Notes under the pieces: model-generated
What the model was told of the DNA's origin: nothing
What the model saw: the letters and a program-made list of their open reading frames with translations, nothing else
Database searches by the model: none
Source of the DNA: Deinococcus radiotolerans
Lineage (GTDB): Bacteria > Deinococcota > Deinococci > Deinococcales > Deinococcaceae
Length of the DNA stretch: 64,000 bases
Assembly (NCBI RefSeq): GCF_014647435.1
Contig: NZ_BMPE01000012.1
Coordinates: forward strand, 1 to 64,000
Direction of reading: 5' to 3'
Program-made: the position numbers and the translations under genes
Shown: positions 17,364 to 26,800 of the stretch, piece after piece
Position numbering within the stretch: the first letter of the stretch is position 1
How the letters are laid out: each line of letters opens with the position of its first letter

Positions 17364-18323
17364 TCACGAGTGCTCCACATCAGTGGGCCTGTCCCCTGTG
17401 CCCCGTTGCTGTTCAGCTGACTTAAACGCGGGGCCGTGCCCTGACGGTGCTGGGGCTGGGTCGTGGTGGGCGACCGCCTGGGCGAACTGGACGACGCGGT
17501 CATAGTGCGTCCTGTTGAGGTACCCGAGGTGAGTGGCGCTCTGCGCGTGGTCCCTCAGGGCGGCGCGGCGGAGTGCGCCTGGGGGAATGAAGGGGAGTTC
17601 CGCGTGGCGGGTGACCTGCAGGATGCGCAGCCGCAGGGCGTCTTGTGAGTCGTACGGGAATATGCGCAGGGCCGCCACCGTCTCCAGGGTGCCGTCGAAG
17701 AGCGGGTTGTAGCCGGCGCGGTGATGCAGGCGTTCCACGGCGGTGGCGGCTTCCGGCGTGAGTGGACTGACGACGTCGCCACGCAGCAGCGTGCGGCCTT
17801 GCGGGTTGAACGCCGCCCACTTGATTCGCAGGAGGGACGCGACCGGGACAGCGTGATGCCACAGCAGCAGCAGCGCGGCGTGCAGGGCGGCATCTGAACG
17901 GGCCGCGTGCACCAGCGCGGCCAGGGTTTCCCGCGGCGGCAGGGGATCGGTGCGCCGCTCAGGGGCCGGGGAGTGAAAGTCGAGGAGTGGGTCGCCCTGG
18001 ATGACGCCGAGGTGCCGCAGGGCCCGGTACAGGGCGCGGAGGGTAAGCACGCGGCTGGTGCGGGTGTTGGGTTTGGCAGGAGTGCCGTCCGCGTTGATGA
18101 GGAGGACCTCACTGAGCCACGCGTGAAAATCCGCGGGCGGGCGGAGCAGGCTGACGTAGTCGCGCTGGGCGGCCGTGACGATGGGGCGGAGGTTACTGAT
18201 GAGCTGAGCGGGCCGGCCCGCGAGTATGCCCTGGGCGTGCAGGGTACTGACGAGCGTATCGAGGTCGCCGGTGTGGAGGGCGTGGGTGAGGGTCCGGGCC
18301 TGCTCATCCGCGGGGTGAACCAT
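17364..18323 (-). CDS. Tyrosine-recombinase-like protein without catalytic residues (2)
   Basis: A 319-residue protein from ATG 18323 (MVHPADEQARTLTHAL). It aligns by eye with the 16221 product over its whole length (HPADE start; RPPADFHAWL versus QPPSHFHTWL; TRTSRVLTLRALYRAL; GALRRAALRDH; THYDRVVQFA). The catalytic Arg position is Pro/Ala (HHAVPVASLL) and the second His is Tyr (HLGYLNR). It is probably a non-catalytic paralog. A TATGAT box 6 nt before the ATG supports the start and a leaderless mRNA. An inverted repeat covering box and start suggests autoregulation. Both proteins could act in plasmid maintenance; that is inference. Confidence 0.65.
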   Translation of the reverse strand: MVHPADEQARTLTHALHTGDLDTLVSTLHAQGILAGRPAQLISNLRPIVTAAQRDYVSLLRPPADFHAWLSEVLLINADGTPAKPNTRTSRVLTLRALYRALRHLGVIQGDPLLDFHSPAPERRTDPLPPRETLAALVHAARSDAALHAALLLLWHHAVPVASLLRIKWAAFNPQGRTLLRGDVVSPLTPEAATAVERLHHRAGYNPLFDGTLETVAALRIFPYDSQDALRLRILQVTRHAELPFIPPGALRRAALRDHAQSATHLGYLNRTHYDRVVQFAQAVAHHDPAPAPSGHGPAFKSAEQQRGTGDRPTDVEHS

Positions 18324-18362
18324 ACTGAAATCATATCTCAATGACAGATATGAGGTAGTATG
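18321..18362 (-). promoter_or_regulatory. Palindromic promoter/operator of the second recombinase-like gene
   Basis: The minus-strand -10 TATGAT (18330-18335) lies six bases before the ATG (18321-18323). It is inside nested inverted repeats: TCATATCT/AGATATGA (18331-18338, 18346-18353) and outer CATACT/AGTATG (18321-18326, 18357-18362). The start codon is therefore part of the palindrome, as at 5757-5791. Confidence 0.6.
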
Positions 18363-18690
18363 AAACATTGTCTATTAGTACGAGCCGCTCAACACGATAC
18401 CTTGCGCTTCAGCACGGGCAGAAGCAGAAATGAGACTCTGACTGGATTGCGCATCCATGGAACGCAAGCGGACAGCTCAAAATCTTCTCATATCTGTATC
18501 CACATACATACCGAGCAGATGCGCACTGCTGCTGAGTGACGCCAGCTGGGGCACCACCCGTCAGAATCTCATGAGGGAAGCCATGACCCAGACCTGCCGC
18601 GCGACAGGCACCTACCGAGGTCACACCCAGGTACCTATGCGAGTCACGCGGGCTGTCTGGGCGCCCCGGACATCCCCGTACGTGATTCAG
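18363..18690. other. Intergenic, no gene supported
   Basis: A mixed-composition gap between the recombinase-like gene and the lipoprotein. It contains short frames only, with no RNA or repeat recognised. Confidence 0.4.
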
Positions 18691-19107
18691 TCAGAACTGA
18701 GCAACGATCTTGCCATCAACAAAACGGACGTTGACCGGCTTCAGGAAGGTCGTCGTCACCGGCACGTCAAGGCCAGTCGAGAGATTCTGAGTCTGGCAGG
18801 TCAATGTGTACCGGTAGGTGTCTATCCCGGACGGATCATAGGGGTCCAATCGCACGATCGAGGTTCCTGGCGCAGTGACGTCAAACGAGGGGACTGCGAC
18901 GGCCGGGACGTTCCCCTCACTGATGTTGGTGTACGTGTACTTGCTGGTCACGTCCGTTCCGTTGTTCAGCACCTGAATGGTCCAGTTAACGGTCTGACAC
19001 TTCGTGATCGCCGATCCCTCAACCTGAATCACGGGCGTGTTCGGTGCAAGTGGGGGCGCGTAGGGACCACACGCGGTCAGTGTGGCCGCGCCGATGGCGA
19101 CAGTCAT
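18691..19107 (-). CDS. Small secreted lipoprotein, unknown
   Basis: A 138-residue protein with a short signal peptide MTVAIGAATLTAC ending in a lipobox. A beta-rich mature part follows (VIQVEGSAITKCQTVNWTIQ; TSKYTYTNIS; YRYTLTCQTQ) with two further Cys that could pair. It resembles an Ig-like or CARDB-type fold but no family is certain. The ATG at 19107 lies 8 bases outside the left inverted end of the cassette at 19115. The cassette therefore replaced whatever stood upstream, and the true start or promoter may have been changed. Confidence 0.5.
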   Translation of the reverse strand: MTVAIGAATLTACGPYAPPLAPNTPVIQVEGSAITKCQTVNWTIQVLNNGTDVTSKYTYTNISEGNVPAVAVPSFDVTAPGTSIVRLDPYDPSGIDTYRYTLTCQTQNLSTGLDVPVTTTFLKPVNVRFVDGKIVAQF

Positions 19108-19114
19108 GAACTGG

Positions 19115-19901
19115 TGGCTCGTCAGGAACGGTTTGTCAGTCTGAATGGCCCGTGTCGAACATCATCTGCTGGTGATAGAGCGCATCGCACACCTGACCGG
19201 CCTCCTAGGAAAGCGTCGCCATAGACTCGACCTTGTGAACCTCCCAGACATCGGCATGAGTCCCGAACTGGCCCGACTGGACGACGCAGCCCGCGCTGTC
19301 GCCGATCACTGCAAGCGCGCCCCAGACCAGAGAATCCAGGGGCTCCAAGACCCAACCTTCCAGTATCAGATTGAGGCCATGCGCTACCGACTTGCGCTGA
19401 CCGACCGGGTGGCCGAGTTAGAACGACAGTTAGTGGGTCGGTACTACAAGCATCTTCCGGTGCGTTGGTTCAGTGAACTGAATGCCGAAGAGCTGCTTCG
19501 TGTGCTCCCCACCCTCATCGAGGCGACCTTGGACTGGGGCCACGGCAACGGCTATCTGATGTGGTTCGCGTATGGCTGCCTGGACAGTCTGCCGCGGGAT
19601 CAGGCGCGCGACCTCTACCTCGAGGTCTTCGCCCGGTCCATGCGGGTGTATGGCATGACGGGTGAATCGCTGAACGAACGACTGATCCACTCGGCAGAGA
19701 CGTTCGTCACGAGTCAGCAGATCTACCACTCGAAGACCGGACACGAGTGTCAAGCCGCACTGCGGGACGTGATCCGGGTCGAAATGGGCGAGCATTTCGT
19801 GACCCTCTACGATCAGGAGTGGGTGAGCATTCGGGCGGACGATGCAGCGGACACAATGTCTGATGGGCCCACGAAATGGACAGACCAAACTTGACGGCCC
19901 A
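19115..19901. mobile_element. Inverted-end cassette A (787 bp, one gene)
   Basis: The ends are inverted copies of a 23-bp sequence of form GACAGACC-NNN-STTGACGGCCCA (left 19115-19137, right 19879-19901; about 16 of 23 positions match between the two). The flanking bases CTGG occur on both sides (19111-19114 and 19902-19905), compatible with a 4-bp target duplication. A single plus-strand gene (19145-19894) fills the interior, and its stop codon lies inside the right end. No transposase is encoded, so it would need help in trans. The same ends flank two cassettes at 34.9-36.3 kb. Confidence 0.65.
19145..19894 (+). CDS. Unknown passenger protein of cassette A
   Basis: Up to 249 residues; a start at the ATG 19256 (MSPELARLDDAA) is equally possible. 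The protein is mostly helical and soluble, with a QIEAMRYRLALTDRVAELERQL segment that may be a coiled coil. It is rich in aromatic residues in the middle (GYLMWFAYGCLDSLP). No catalytic motif and no resemblance to transposases was seen. The reading frame spans nearly the whole cassette between the inverted ends, and its TGA is formed by the right end itself. The function is unknown. Confidence 0.55.
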   Translation: MARVEHHLLVIERIAHLTGLLGKRRHRLDLVNLPDIGMSPELARLDDAARAVADHCKRAPDQRIQGLQDPTFQYQIEAMRYRLALTDRVAELERQLVGRYYKHLPVRWFSELNAEELLRVLPTLIEATLDWGHGNGYLMWFAYGCLDSLPRDQARDLYLEVFARSMRVYGMTGESLNERLIHSAETFVTSQQIYHSKTGHECQAALRDVIRVEMGEHFVTLYDQEWVSIRADDAADTMSDGPTKWTDQT

Positions 19902-20081
19902 CTGGAGGGTGAATGTCACAAGGATCCTCATGTAGGGAAGCGAGAGGCTGGACTTATGGCGCTCACGCGACCTCGCTCCTCTGCCTGATGCTCTTCAAAT
20001 GGCACGGTTAATGGTAGTGAATAGGATGCGTATGCGCCAGCACGGGCGCTCCCACGACACCGTGGGGGCCGGACCCGGCGC

Positions 20082-21368
20082 TTACTGCATCGGCACGCCG
20101 TTGACTTTGACACCGGTCTGGTCGAGCTGCACATCGGTCACGAGGCGGCTGCCTTTCTTGACCAGAATGCCCTGCTCCTGAGCGGCCTGCAGCATCATAC
20201 CCACGTCCGACTCGCCCGGGGCGAGGTCCCCGGCCAGCGCCTCGATCGCCTGCGCCTCACCTTCAGCGTGCGCCTGCACAGTCAGCAGGGACATCAGGGC
20301 GGCGGGGTTGAGCATCAGGGTGCTCCAGTCGACGTTCGCGCCGGCCTTCAGGGCGGCTTTGGCAGTGAGCTGCACCTCGTCCTTGCCGCTCCCCACTGAG
20401 AACCGGTCGATGGACACGGTGGGCGCTCCTTTCAGCACCGCTTCGATGATCGGGTTCAGGACGTCCGGATCGAAGTCCTCAGCTTCGAGGTCGAGTCGGC
20501 TCAGTTTTGCCAGCGCCTGGCGGTCGAGGTGCCCCACCGTGACCTTCAGGTTCAGGTTGTCGAGCGCCTGGTCTTCGAAGGCCGCTGTGGCGACGTGGTA
20601 GGTGGCGCTGCTGGACACGAACTTCGCGTCGCTCTGGACTGCACTTTCGGCTTTGACCGGCCCGAAACTGAACAGCGTCTTGCCATCCTGGGTGGCCTGG
20701 ACCGCCCCGACGTTCAGCGTGGCCGCAGCGTCCCCCAGCCCGTCGGCGGCGTTCTCGCCGGTCATGAACCACGTCGAGCTCCCGACCGTCACGAGGCCCC
20801 CGTCACCTTTCATGGTCAGCCCGGGCCACTGCCCGTCGGAGCGGACACGGTCACCTTCGGCGGTCACGGTGCCGCTCGCGGCCTTCCAGGTGGCGGTCAT
20901 ACCGTCCTCGGTGAACTGGCCTTCCGGCACGCGGTAGGTCGTGACGCTGTTTCCCCCGAACTTGACGAGGGTCTGCAGGCTGATCTTCTGACCGCCGAAC
21001 GCCTGGTCCAGCGTCTTCTGAACCTCCGCCGGGAAGGTGACGTCCGTCGTGACCGTCGCTGCACCGAACGCCTTGCCCTCGGGGAACGGACCATTGTGCA
21101 CGTGGCTGGTCAGCGTGATCACGAAGGGCTCGTCGCTCTCCGGCATCAGGGTGAGGGTGGTGACCTGCGTGCCACCCAGGGCGTTCCCCTGGTACGGGCT
21201 GCTGACCATGGTCGCCAGGCCGGAGTCTTCCAGGGCCTTCTTGGTACGGCCGAGCTGTTCCTGCACGTCCCGCTGGGTCTGCTGACCGGCGACGACGGCA
21301 AGGCCTGCGCCTCCCAGGAGGAGGGCAGCGGTGGCGATCAGGGCAATTCTGACTGGGGCGCTCTTCAT
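20082..21368 (-). CDS. DUF945 (YdgA-like) envelope protein
   Basis: A 428-residue protein with one N-terminal transmembrane segment (IALIATAALLLGGAGLAVVA). A long beta-rich exported domain of the DUF945 type follows (VSSPYQGNALGGTQVTTLTL; TGENAADGLGDAA; ATYHVATAAFEDQALDNLNLKVTVGHLDRQAL; a late helical SDVGMMLQAAQEQGILVKKGS; end VKVNGVPMQ). The Escherichia coli homologue YdgA is a poorly understood inner-membrane/periplasmic protein. The start at MKSAPVRIAL (21368) gives a normal membrane anchor and has GGAAGCGAG upstream; the longer frame is rejected. Confidence 0.82.
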   Translation of the reverse strand: MKSAPVRIALIATAALLLGGAGLAVVAGQQTQRDVQEQLGRTKKALEDSGLATMVSSPYQGNALGGTQVTTLTLMPESDEPFVITLTSHVHNGPFPEGKAFGAATVTTDVTFPAEVQKTLDQAFGGQKISLQTLVKFGGNSVTTYRVPEGQFTEDGMTATWKAASGTVTAEGDRVRSDGQWPGLTMKGDGGLVTVGSSTWFMTGENAADGLGDAAATLNVGAVQATQDGKTLFSFGPVKAESAVQSDAKFVSSSATYHVATAAFEDQALDNLNLKVTVGHLDRQALAKLSRLDLEAEDFDPDVLNPIIEAVLKGAPTVSIDRFSVGSGKDEVQLTAKAALKAGANVDWSTLMLNPAALMSLLTVQAHAEGEAQAIEALAGDLAPGESDVGMMLQAAQEQGILVKKGSRLVTDVQLDQTGVKVNGVPMQ

Positions 21369-21644
21369 CTCGCTTCCATGGTGGGTGACGCCCGGGTGGT
21401 TGTCTGCCTCATGTGTGGCCGCGCTGGCGGGGAGGGTCAGGCCGGCGGGAAAGAAGCGCAGGTCCACGTCGCTGTCGGAGCGCACCTCCAGCGCGAGATG
21501 ACTTCACTTCCGTGGTCGCCGCCTGCGCGTGGATGGGCCGACATCGTCGGTGGTCACGCGATGCCAGAACGCGGCTCGGCATGGAAGAACCGTGAGGCGG
21601 CTTCACCACGACCCATCATCTGCCCGCCCACTCAGCACACCATG
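21369..21644. other. Intergenic
   Basis: Upstream region of the DUF945 gene, with no gene of its own recognised. Its promoter should lie here. Confidence 0.35.
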
Positions 21645-21669
21645 AAAAGACTGTCTAGGACAATCTTTT
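21645..21669 (-). terminator. Terminator of the DUF2325 gene
   Basis: AAAAGACTGTC / TAG / GACAATCTTTT, 11-bp arms with one mismatch, 42 bases past the minus-strand stop at 21712. The T-rich arm ends the structure on the minus strand. Confidence 0.6.
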
Positions 21670-21711
21670 CTTTTCGAAAATGGGCACTGAGGGGACACGA
21701 ACGGATACAGG

Positions 21712-23700
21712 TCAATGGGCCGCCGCACCCAGCTGGCGGCTGACCTGATGCATGACCTGCCACGCCACGCTGGACGGGGAGAGGCCCCCGGGGTGCATCA
21801 CGAACGGGACGTGCAGGTCCTGCGCGACGTCGCGCAGGGTGCTGTGGGCGTGACCCATCCAGCGGACTGCGAGGATCACGAGGGCGGTGTCGGGGGTCAC
21901 GTGGGCGCGGGCGTGCGTGCCGTGCGCGTACGCGTCACTCCCGATCCAGTCGAGTTCGCTCAGGTGGAGGCTCCGCGTCAGGGCCGCGTGGTGGCTGGGA
22001 CTGGGAACACCACCGAGCAGCACCACGCGGCGGCCTGCGAGCAGCGCCCGCGCGGCCCGCACGTGTGCCGGCTCAGCCGGGTCAAGGTCTGTCTCGTCAG
22101 CGGAGGGGGGCCGCACGTCCACGACAGGTTCAGGGACGTGCGACGCGGCCACCTCCGCCTCATCCCCGGCCGAGCGTTCATCCGCTGCAGCAGCCTGCGC
22201 CTCAGCGGCCAGTTCGCCCAGCAGTGTGACGAGTTCTGCGCGCAGGTGCCGCTGGCGGGCGGGGGTGAGGGGCAGGGCCTGCAGGGGCCCGAACCGCTGG
22301 AAGTACGTCTCGAGGAAGGTCTGCCCGGGGAGGCGAAGGCCCGCCCGGCGGACGGTGGCCAGCAGGTGCCCGGCCGCGAGGCGCAGGGTGCTGTGGGCGC
22401 GGGCGCCCAGCGGCGTGCCCGTCAGGTGTGAGGTGACGGTCAGGGCCTGCACGGTGAGGTCCAGTTCCGGGCGCAGCAGGCCCTCGCCGGTCTCCGGGGG
22501 CTGCGTGGCCTGCCACGCCCAGAGGGGATCGAGGTCAGCGATGCGCGCGGCTGTCTCCACGATGACTGGGAGGCTCATGCCGGGCGCGCGGGCCACGGAC
22601 GTCAGGGCCAGCAGCGTGGTGAGGGTCAGGTGCGCCTTCAGGTCCGGGTCGGCCTCAGGATCCAGGCCCTGGGTCAGCAGCGCGTCGAGGTGATCCAGGG
22701 ACGTCCACAGCGTCTGGCGGCTGAGCGCCTCACGGGCACTGGGTGGACCCCGCCGCGCGGCCCGCAGGGCCCGCAGGCGCCGCCGGGCGTCCCGCGTGCG
22801 AGCGGGCAGGTCGGGGTGGGGTCGGCGCCGGAACTGCTTGGCGCGGGGCAGGTCCGGCTGGCCGAGCTGGGCGTGCAGCTCGGCGTGCCAGTGGCGCAGC
22901 CGCCGGGTCACCGCGTCGTCCGTGCCGCCTGCCTGGTGGTGGCGGTCCAGGGTGAGCAGCAGCACCAGGGTCAGGTCGAGCACGCCAATCAGGGGCGCGT
23001 TCTCGAGCCGGTCGCGGGCGTTGACGGTGAGGAGCAGCAGCGCGGCGTTGCGCTCCCCTTCCAGCGCGCTCTGCGCCAGCTGCCGGAGCTCCTGTTCGGC
23101 GGGCATACGCTCCGGCACGCGGGTGGCCGGGGGGGTCAGGGCCGCCCGCAGCGGGGTGAGGGGCGACTGCGGGACCTGCGGCGCGCGGTACCCGGCCCAG
23201 CGCAGCCGCGCGTGCACCGCGTCGTCTGCGGTCACGCCGGCGGGCCCGGCGCGGTCGAGGATCAGGCGGACCGCGTGCTGGTCCTCTTCTGGCAGGAGCG
23301 GGACGCGTTCCAGGTCCTGAAGGCCTGCCGCGCCCTGGGCGAGGGCCAGGCGCCCGCCGGGCGGCCCCAGGCGGCCGAGGGTTGTGCTTACGTCGTCCAG
23401 CAGTTCAAGGAAGAGGACGTCCGGATCGGCGGCGTACACCTCGAGGCCCACCAGCAGCGCCTGCCGGAGCAGCGCCGCGCGGATGAGGGTCCCCTGCGCC
23501 TCGACGGTGAGGGTCTCGTCCGTTTCCGCGCGGCGCATGTCCGCGTCCAGCGCGGACGCCTCGGCCTGCGTGAAGGCCTTCAGCGCGTCCGGGTGGGTGA
23601 GCAGCGCCGTGAGGTCCACGCGGCCACCCGCGCCGGTCACGCTCAGGCGCGCGTCACCGCGGGGGAGGCGCTGTCCGTCGGGTCCCCGCAGGCGCGTCAT
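21712..23700 (-). CDS. Large helical protein with C-terminal DUF2325 domain
   Basis: A 662-residue protein from ATG 23700. The first 530 residues are helical, Leu/Ala/Arg-rich and without a known motif. An acidic linker follows (DEAEVAASHVPEP; SADETDLDPAEP). The last 110 residues look like DUF2325: strand GRRVVLLGGVPSPSHHAALTR, acceptor region DALVILA-like VILAVRWMGHAHSTLRDVAQ, then LHVPFVMHPGGLS. This domain is uncharacterised but often occurs in multi-domain proteins near DNA-processing genes. The gene is divergent from a coiled-coil/SNF2 gene pair and probably functions with them. An upstream ATG at 23718 is possible. Confidence 0.7.
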   Translation of the reverse strand: MTRLRGPDGQRLPRGDARLSVTGAGGRVDLTALLTHPDALKAFTQAEASALDADMRRAETDETLTVEAQGTLIRAALLRQALLVGLEVYAADPDVLFLELLDDVSTTLGRLGPPGGRLALAQGAAGLQDLERVPLLPEEDQHAVRLILDRAGPAGVTADDAVHARLRWAGYRAPQVPQSPLTPLRAALTPPATRVPERMPAEQELRQLAQSALEGERNAALLLLTVNARDRLENAPLIGVLDLTLVLLLTLDRHHQAGGTDDAVTRRLRHWHAELHAQLGQPDLPRAKQFRRRPHPDLPARTRDARRRLRALRAARRGPPSAREALSRQTLWTSLDHLDALLTQGLDPEADPDLKAHLTLTTLLALTSVARAPGMSLPVIVETAARIADLDPLWAWQATQPPETGEGLLRPELDLTVQALTVTSHLTGTPLGARAHSTLRLAAGHLLATVRRAGLRLPGQTFLETYFQRFGPLQALPLTPARQRHLRAELVTLLGELAAEAQAAAADERSAGDEAEVAASHVPEPVVDVRPPSADETDLDPAEPAHVRAARALLAGRRVVLLGGVPSPSHHAALTRSLHLSELDWIGSDAYAHGTHARAHVTPDTALVILAVRWMGHAHSTLRDVAQDLHVPFVMHPGGLSPSSVAWQVMHQVSRQLGAAAH

Positions 23701-23764
23701 GGCCCCAGTGTCCCTCATCCGGCGCGGCCGTGGGCCGGTGTGGTGGGCCGCCCACCCGGCAGGT

Positions 23765-23790
23765 GCGTCACCAGGTGACGCGGTCACCTG
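23765..23790. promoter_or_regulatory. Overlapping palindromes in the divergent control region
   Basis: GCGTCACC-A-GGTGACGC (23765-23781) overlaps CAGGTGAC-GCG-GTCACCTG (23772-23790), so three GGTGAC half-sites lie in 26 bp. The position between the DUF2325 gene and the coiled-coil gene suggests one operator for the three-gene module. No matching regulator is next to it. Confidence 0.5.
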
Positions 23791-23806
23791 TGATGATGTG
23801 AGGACC

Positions 23807-23881
23807 ATGAACGAGCGTTCCAGAAACTGGCCGGTCCGGGTCACGTCACAGCCGGGCACGGGACGGGCGATCCCGGGATGA
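23807..23881 (+). CDS. 24-residue leader ORF overlapping the coiled-coil gene
   Basis: ATG 23807 follows a GAGGA ribosome site. The frame ends at TGA 23879-23881, which overlaps the ATG at 23878 as ATGA. The next gene has no good ribosome site of its own, so its translation probably depends on this leader. The peptide (MNERSRNW, then PVRV, ending RAIPG) has no recognised function. Confidence 0.45.
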   Translation: MNERSRNWPVRVTSQPGTGRAIPG

Positions 23882-26800
23882 CGGCCGCGCCCGCCCCCGC
23901 CTCACCTGCCGAGGGTCCGGACGGCCCTCAACTGAACACCTTCCAGTCCCTGGTCCAGCAGCGGGCCGACGCGGACGCCCACCTGACCGCCTGCCAGGCC
24001 GCCCTGCTGGGCTGGGCTGGCCCGGACGTCCCTTTGAGCGTGGTGACGCTGCTGCAGACCGGCGAGCTGCCGCGCGCAGTGGAAGGCGCCGTCCAGACGC
24101 AGCAGGAGGCAGAACGCCGCGCTGCCCGCCTGCAGCAGGACCTGGAGGAGCGGCAGGCGAGGCGGGCGCAGTGGACGGCGGAGCTCGCCGCCCTCCAGGG
24201 GAGGCGCGCCGCGCATGACCACGACGCAGCGCACGTGAAGGCGCTGGCCGCGCTGCAGCCGGCCGCCGACCGGCTCACCACCGTCCGGGCGCAGCTCGCG
24301 CAGGCCCTCACGCGGCAGGCGGGCCAGCAGGGACGCGGGCTGGCCACCCTCTGGAGCGCCGTGTCCGGGCAGGCCGGGGCCCTCCAGCGGGCGGTGGATC
24401 AGGCGCGCGCGGATGAGGCGAGGGCCCGGCTGGCCTACGAGGCCTGCGCGCAGCAGCAGGGCGTCCAGCCGGTCCCGGACCCGGCGGACGTGCCGGGGCA
24501 GGTTGCGCGGGCACAGGTCCGGCTCACGGCGCAGCAGCAGGACCTCGAGCGGCAGCAGCACGCCGCCCGGACGGCCCTGTGGAGCCTGAGTGATCAGGAC
24601 GAGGGCACGCGGGCCGCCCTGCGCACGCTGCATCAGCAGGCGGCGTCCGCCTGGCAGGCCGCGCAGCAGGCGCACGCGCTGCCCCGCTGGGACCACTGGG
24701 TGGACCTCTGGCGCCGCCGGGAAGACGCGCGGCCCCTGTGGGCGCGGCACGCCGACGCCGAACGTCGCCTGCAGGCCGCCGCAGAGGCCCTCGAACGTCA
24801 CCTGACCACCTTCCCGGCGCCGCTGCGGGACCCGGACACGGTCACGCGGCACTTCGGGGCCCTGCAGGCGGCGGCCGCCCGGGCCCACGCGGCGCGGGCT
24901 GAGGCCCTCGAACGGACGCGGATGCTCGAGGAACGGCAGCGTGAGGCGGCGCGGCGCCAGGCGGAGGAACAGGCCCAGCAGCAGGCGGCGCGCGTCGCCC
25001 TCCTGGACGCCCTTCACGGGCGACGTGATCACCTGCAGCACGCGGCCCGCGCACAGCAGGCGCACGCGCAGGCCACGCAGGCCCAGCGCGTGGCCCTCCT
25101 CCGGGTCCTGCAGGGCCACCTCGCCAGCCTGAGCGCCGACCGGCCGCACGCCGCCGCGCCGGTGCGGGGGACGCCCACCCGGGCAGCGGCCGCTCCCACC
25201 GCCCTGCCCAGCCCGCGCCCACCGCAGGCGGCCGCCACGCCCAGCCCGGCCCCGGAGCGGCCGATCAGTCCGCCGGTGCTGGACCGCGCGCAGCTGGCAG
25301 GCGCCCAGGCGCTGCTGGTGCGCCACACCAGCGCCGCGGCGCGCGCCGCCATGTGCCTTGAAGCGCTCGAAGAGTGGGCCGGGACCGGCGTGGACGCCCT
25401 GCAGCTCGCGGACGCGGTCAGCCGGCCCCTCCCGGCGGGGCGGGAGGGGCCCGCAGGTCCCGCCACGTCCCCTCCCGCCCCGCCGGCTGACGCGCCGGTC
25501 AACCCCGAAACCTGGGACCGGCTGTGGGCGCAGCGGGAGAAAGGCGCGGCCCTCCGGCGCACCTGGCTGGACGCGCGCGCCACCATGACGGACGTGGAAG
25601 CCCTGATGACGCCCCTGTGGGCCGGGTGGCCCAGGTCAGCGCAGCAGGTCAGCGCGCTGCGGCTGGCGGTGGAGACGGCCACCCGCGCCGCCCCGCCCGC
25701 CCAGCCCAGTGGGCCGCGCCCCCCAGCCCCGGCTCACCCAGCGCCAATTCAATCTGACCCTGCGGCCCGAACCGTCCGGCATGAGACCGCCTCGGCCGAC
25801 GTCAAACCGGTCGCGGCGGCCCTCCCGGCCTGGACGGCCAAGCCAGTCCGCCCACCCGGCCCGGTGCCGCCCGGCCCCCGTCCCGGGCCGTGGACGACCC
25901 CACACCTCACACCCGAGCAGGGGTCGGCCGCACGGGCGCTGCTGGCCCGGTTCGACGCCCTCCACGAGCAGGAACGCCAGACGCGCGCCGCGCTGGACCG
26001 CTGGGCCGGCCCGGGCCTGAACGGCCCGCGCCTCGCCCAGCTGGTCAGCGGTCCCCTGCCCGGGGAGATCACGCAGGCCGTGGACGCGTGGGCGCGCACC
26101 AGCGCGGCCCCCGCCTCCACGCGGCCGGAACGCGCCCAGATCGCAGCGGCCATCCAGACCGAGAAGGACCGGTCCGCGGCGGTGCTCGGCCCCCTGCGGC
26201 AGCTGCAACTGCACGCCGGAGCGGTCATTCAGGCGGAGCACGCCCTGGCGGGCACCCGACCGTCCGCGGTCCCCCGCGCCCAGGACCGACTGCAAGGCGC
26301 CAGAGACGCCTACGCCGCGCAGGCGGCCGCGCTGGGCTTCTCCCCTGCCCCGTCGCCCCGGCGGATCGCGACGCTGATCCAGGACGAGCTCACAGCCTTC
26401 AACCGGCGCCTGCAGCCCCTGGACGCGCAGTGGAAGGCCCTGGTGGACCAGGCGGTCCCCACGCCGCCAGCCCAGCCCGGCCAGTGGACGCGGGCCTGGG
26501 CCGCGGTCCGTGACCGCTACGGGCTGCCCCGGCACCCGGAGGCCTGGGACCGGTCGCTGTGGCCCCGCCGCGCGGAGGGCGAGCGCCTCTGGACGGCCCT
26601 GCAGGACACCCGGCGGCAGCGGCAGGCCGCGCAGGAGGACCTCACGGTCCTGTGCGCCACGTGGCCGGCTCAGGCGCGCACGGTGGACGTCCTGCGTCAG
26701 GTAGCCGGGCGCGCTGGACCGGGCGCCCGGCCATCTCCCCCACCGCCCCAGACGTTCCCTGTCCCCACGCTCCCTGCACCCACGCCACCGGCACGACCGG

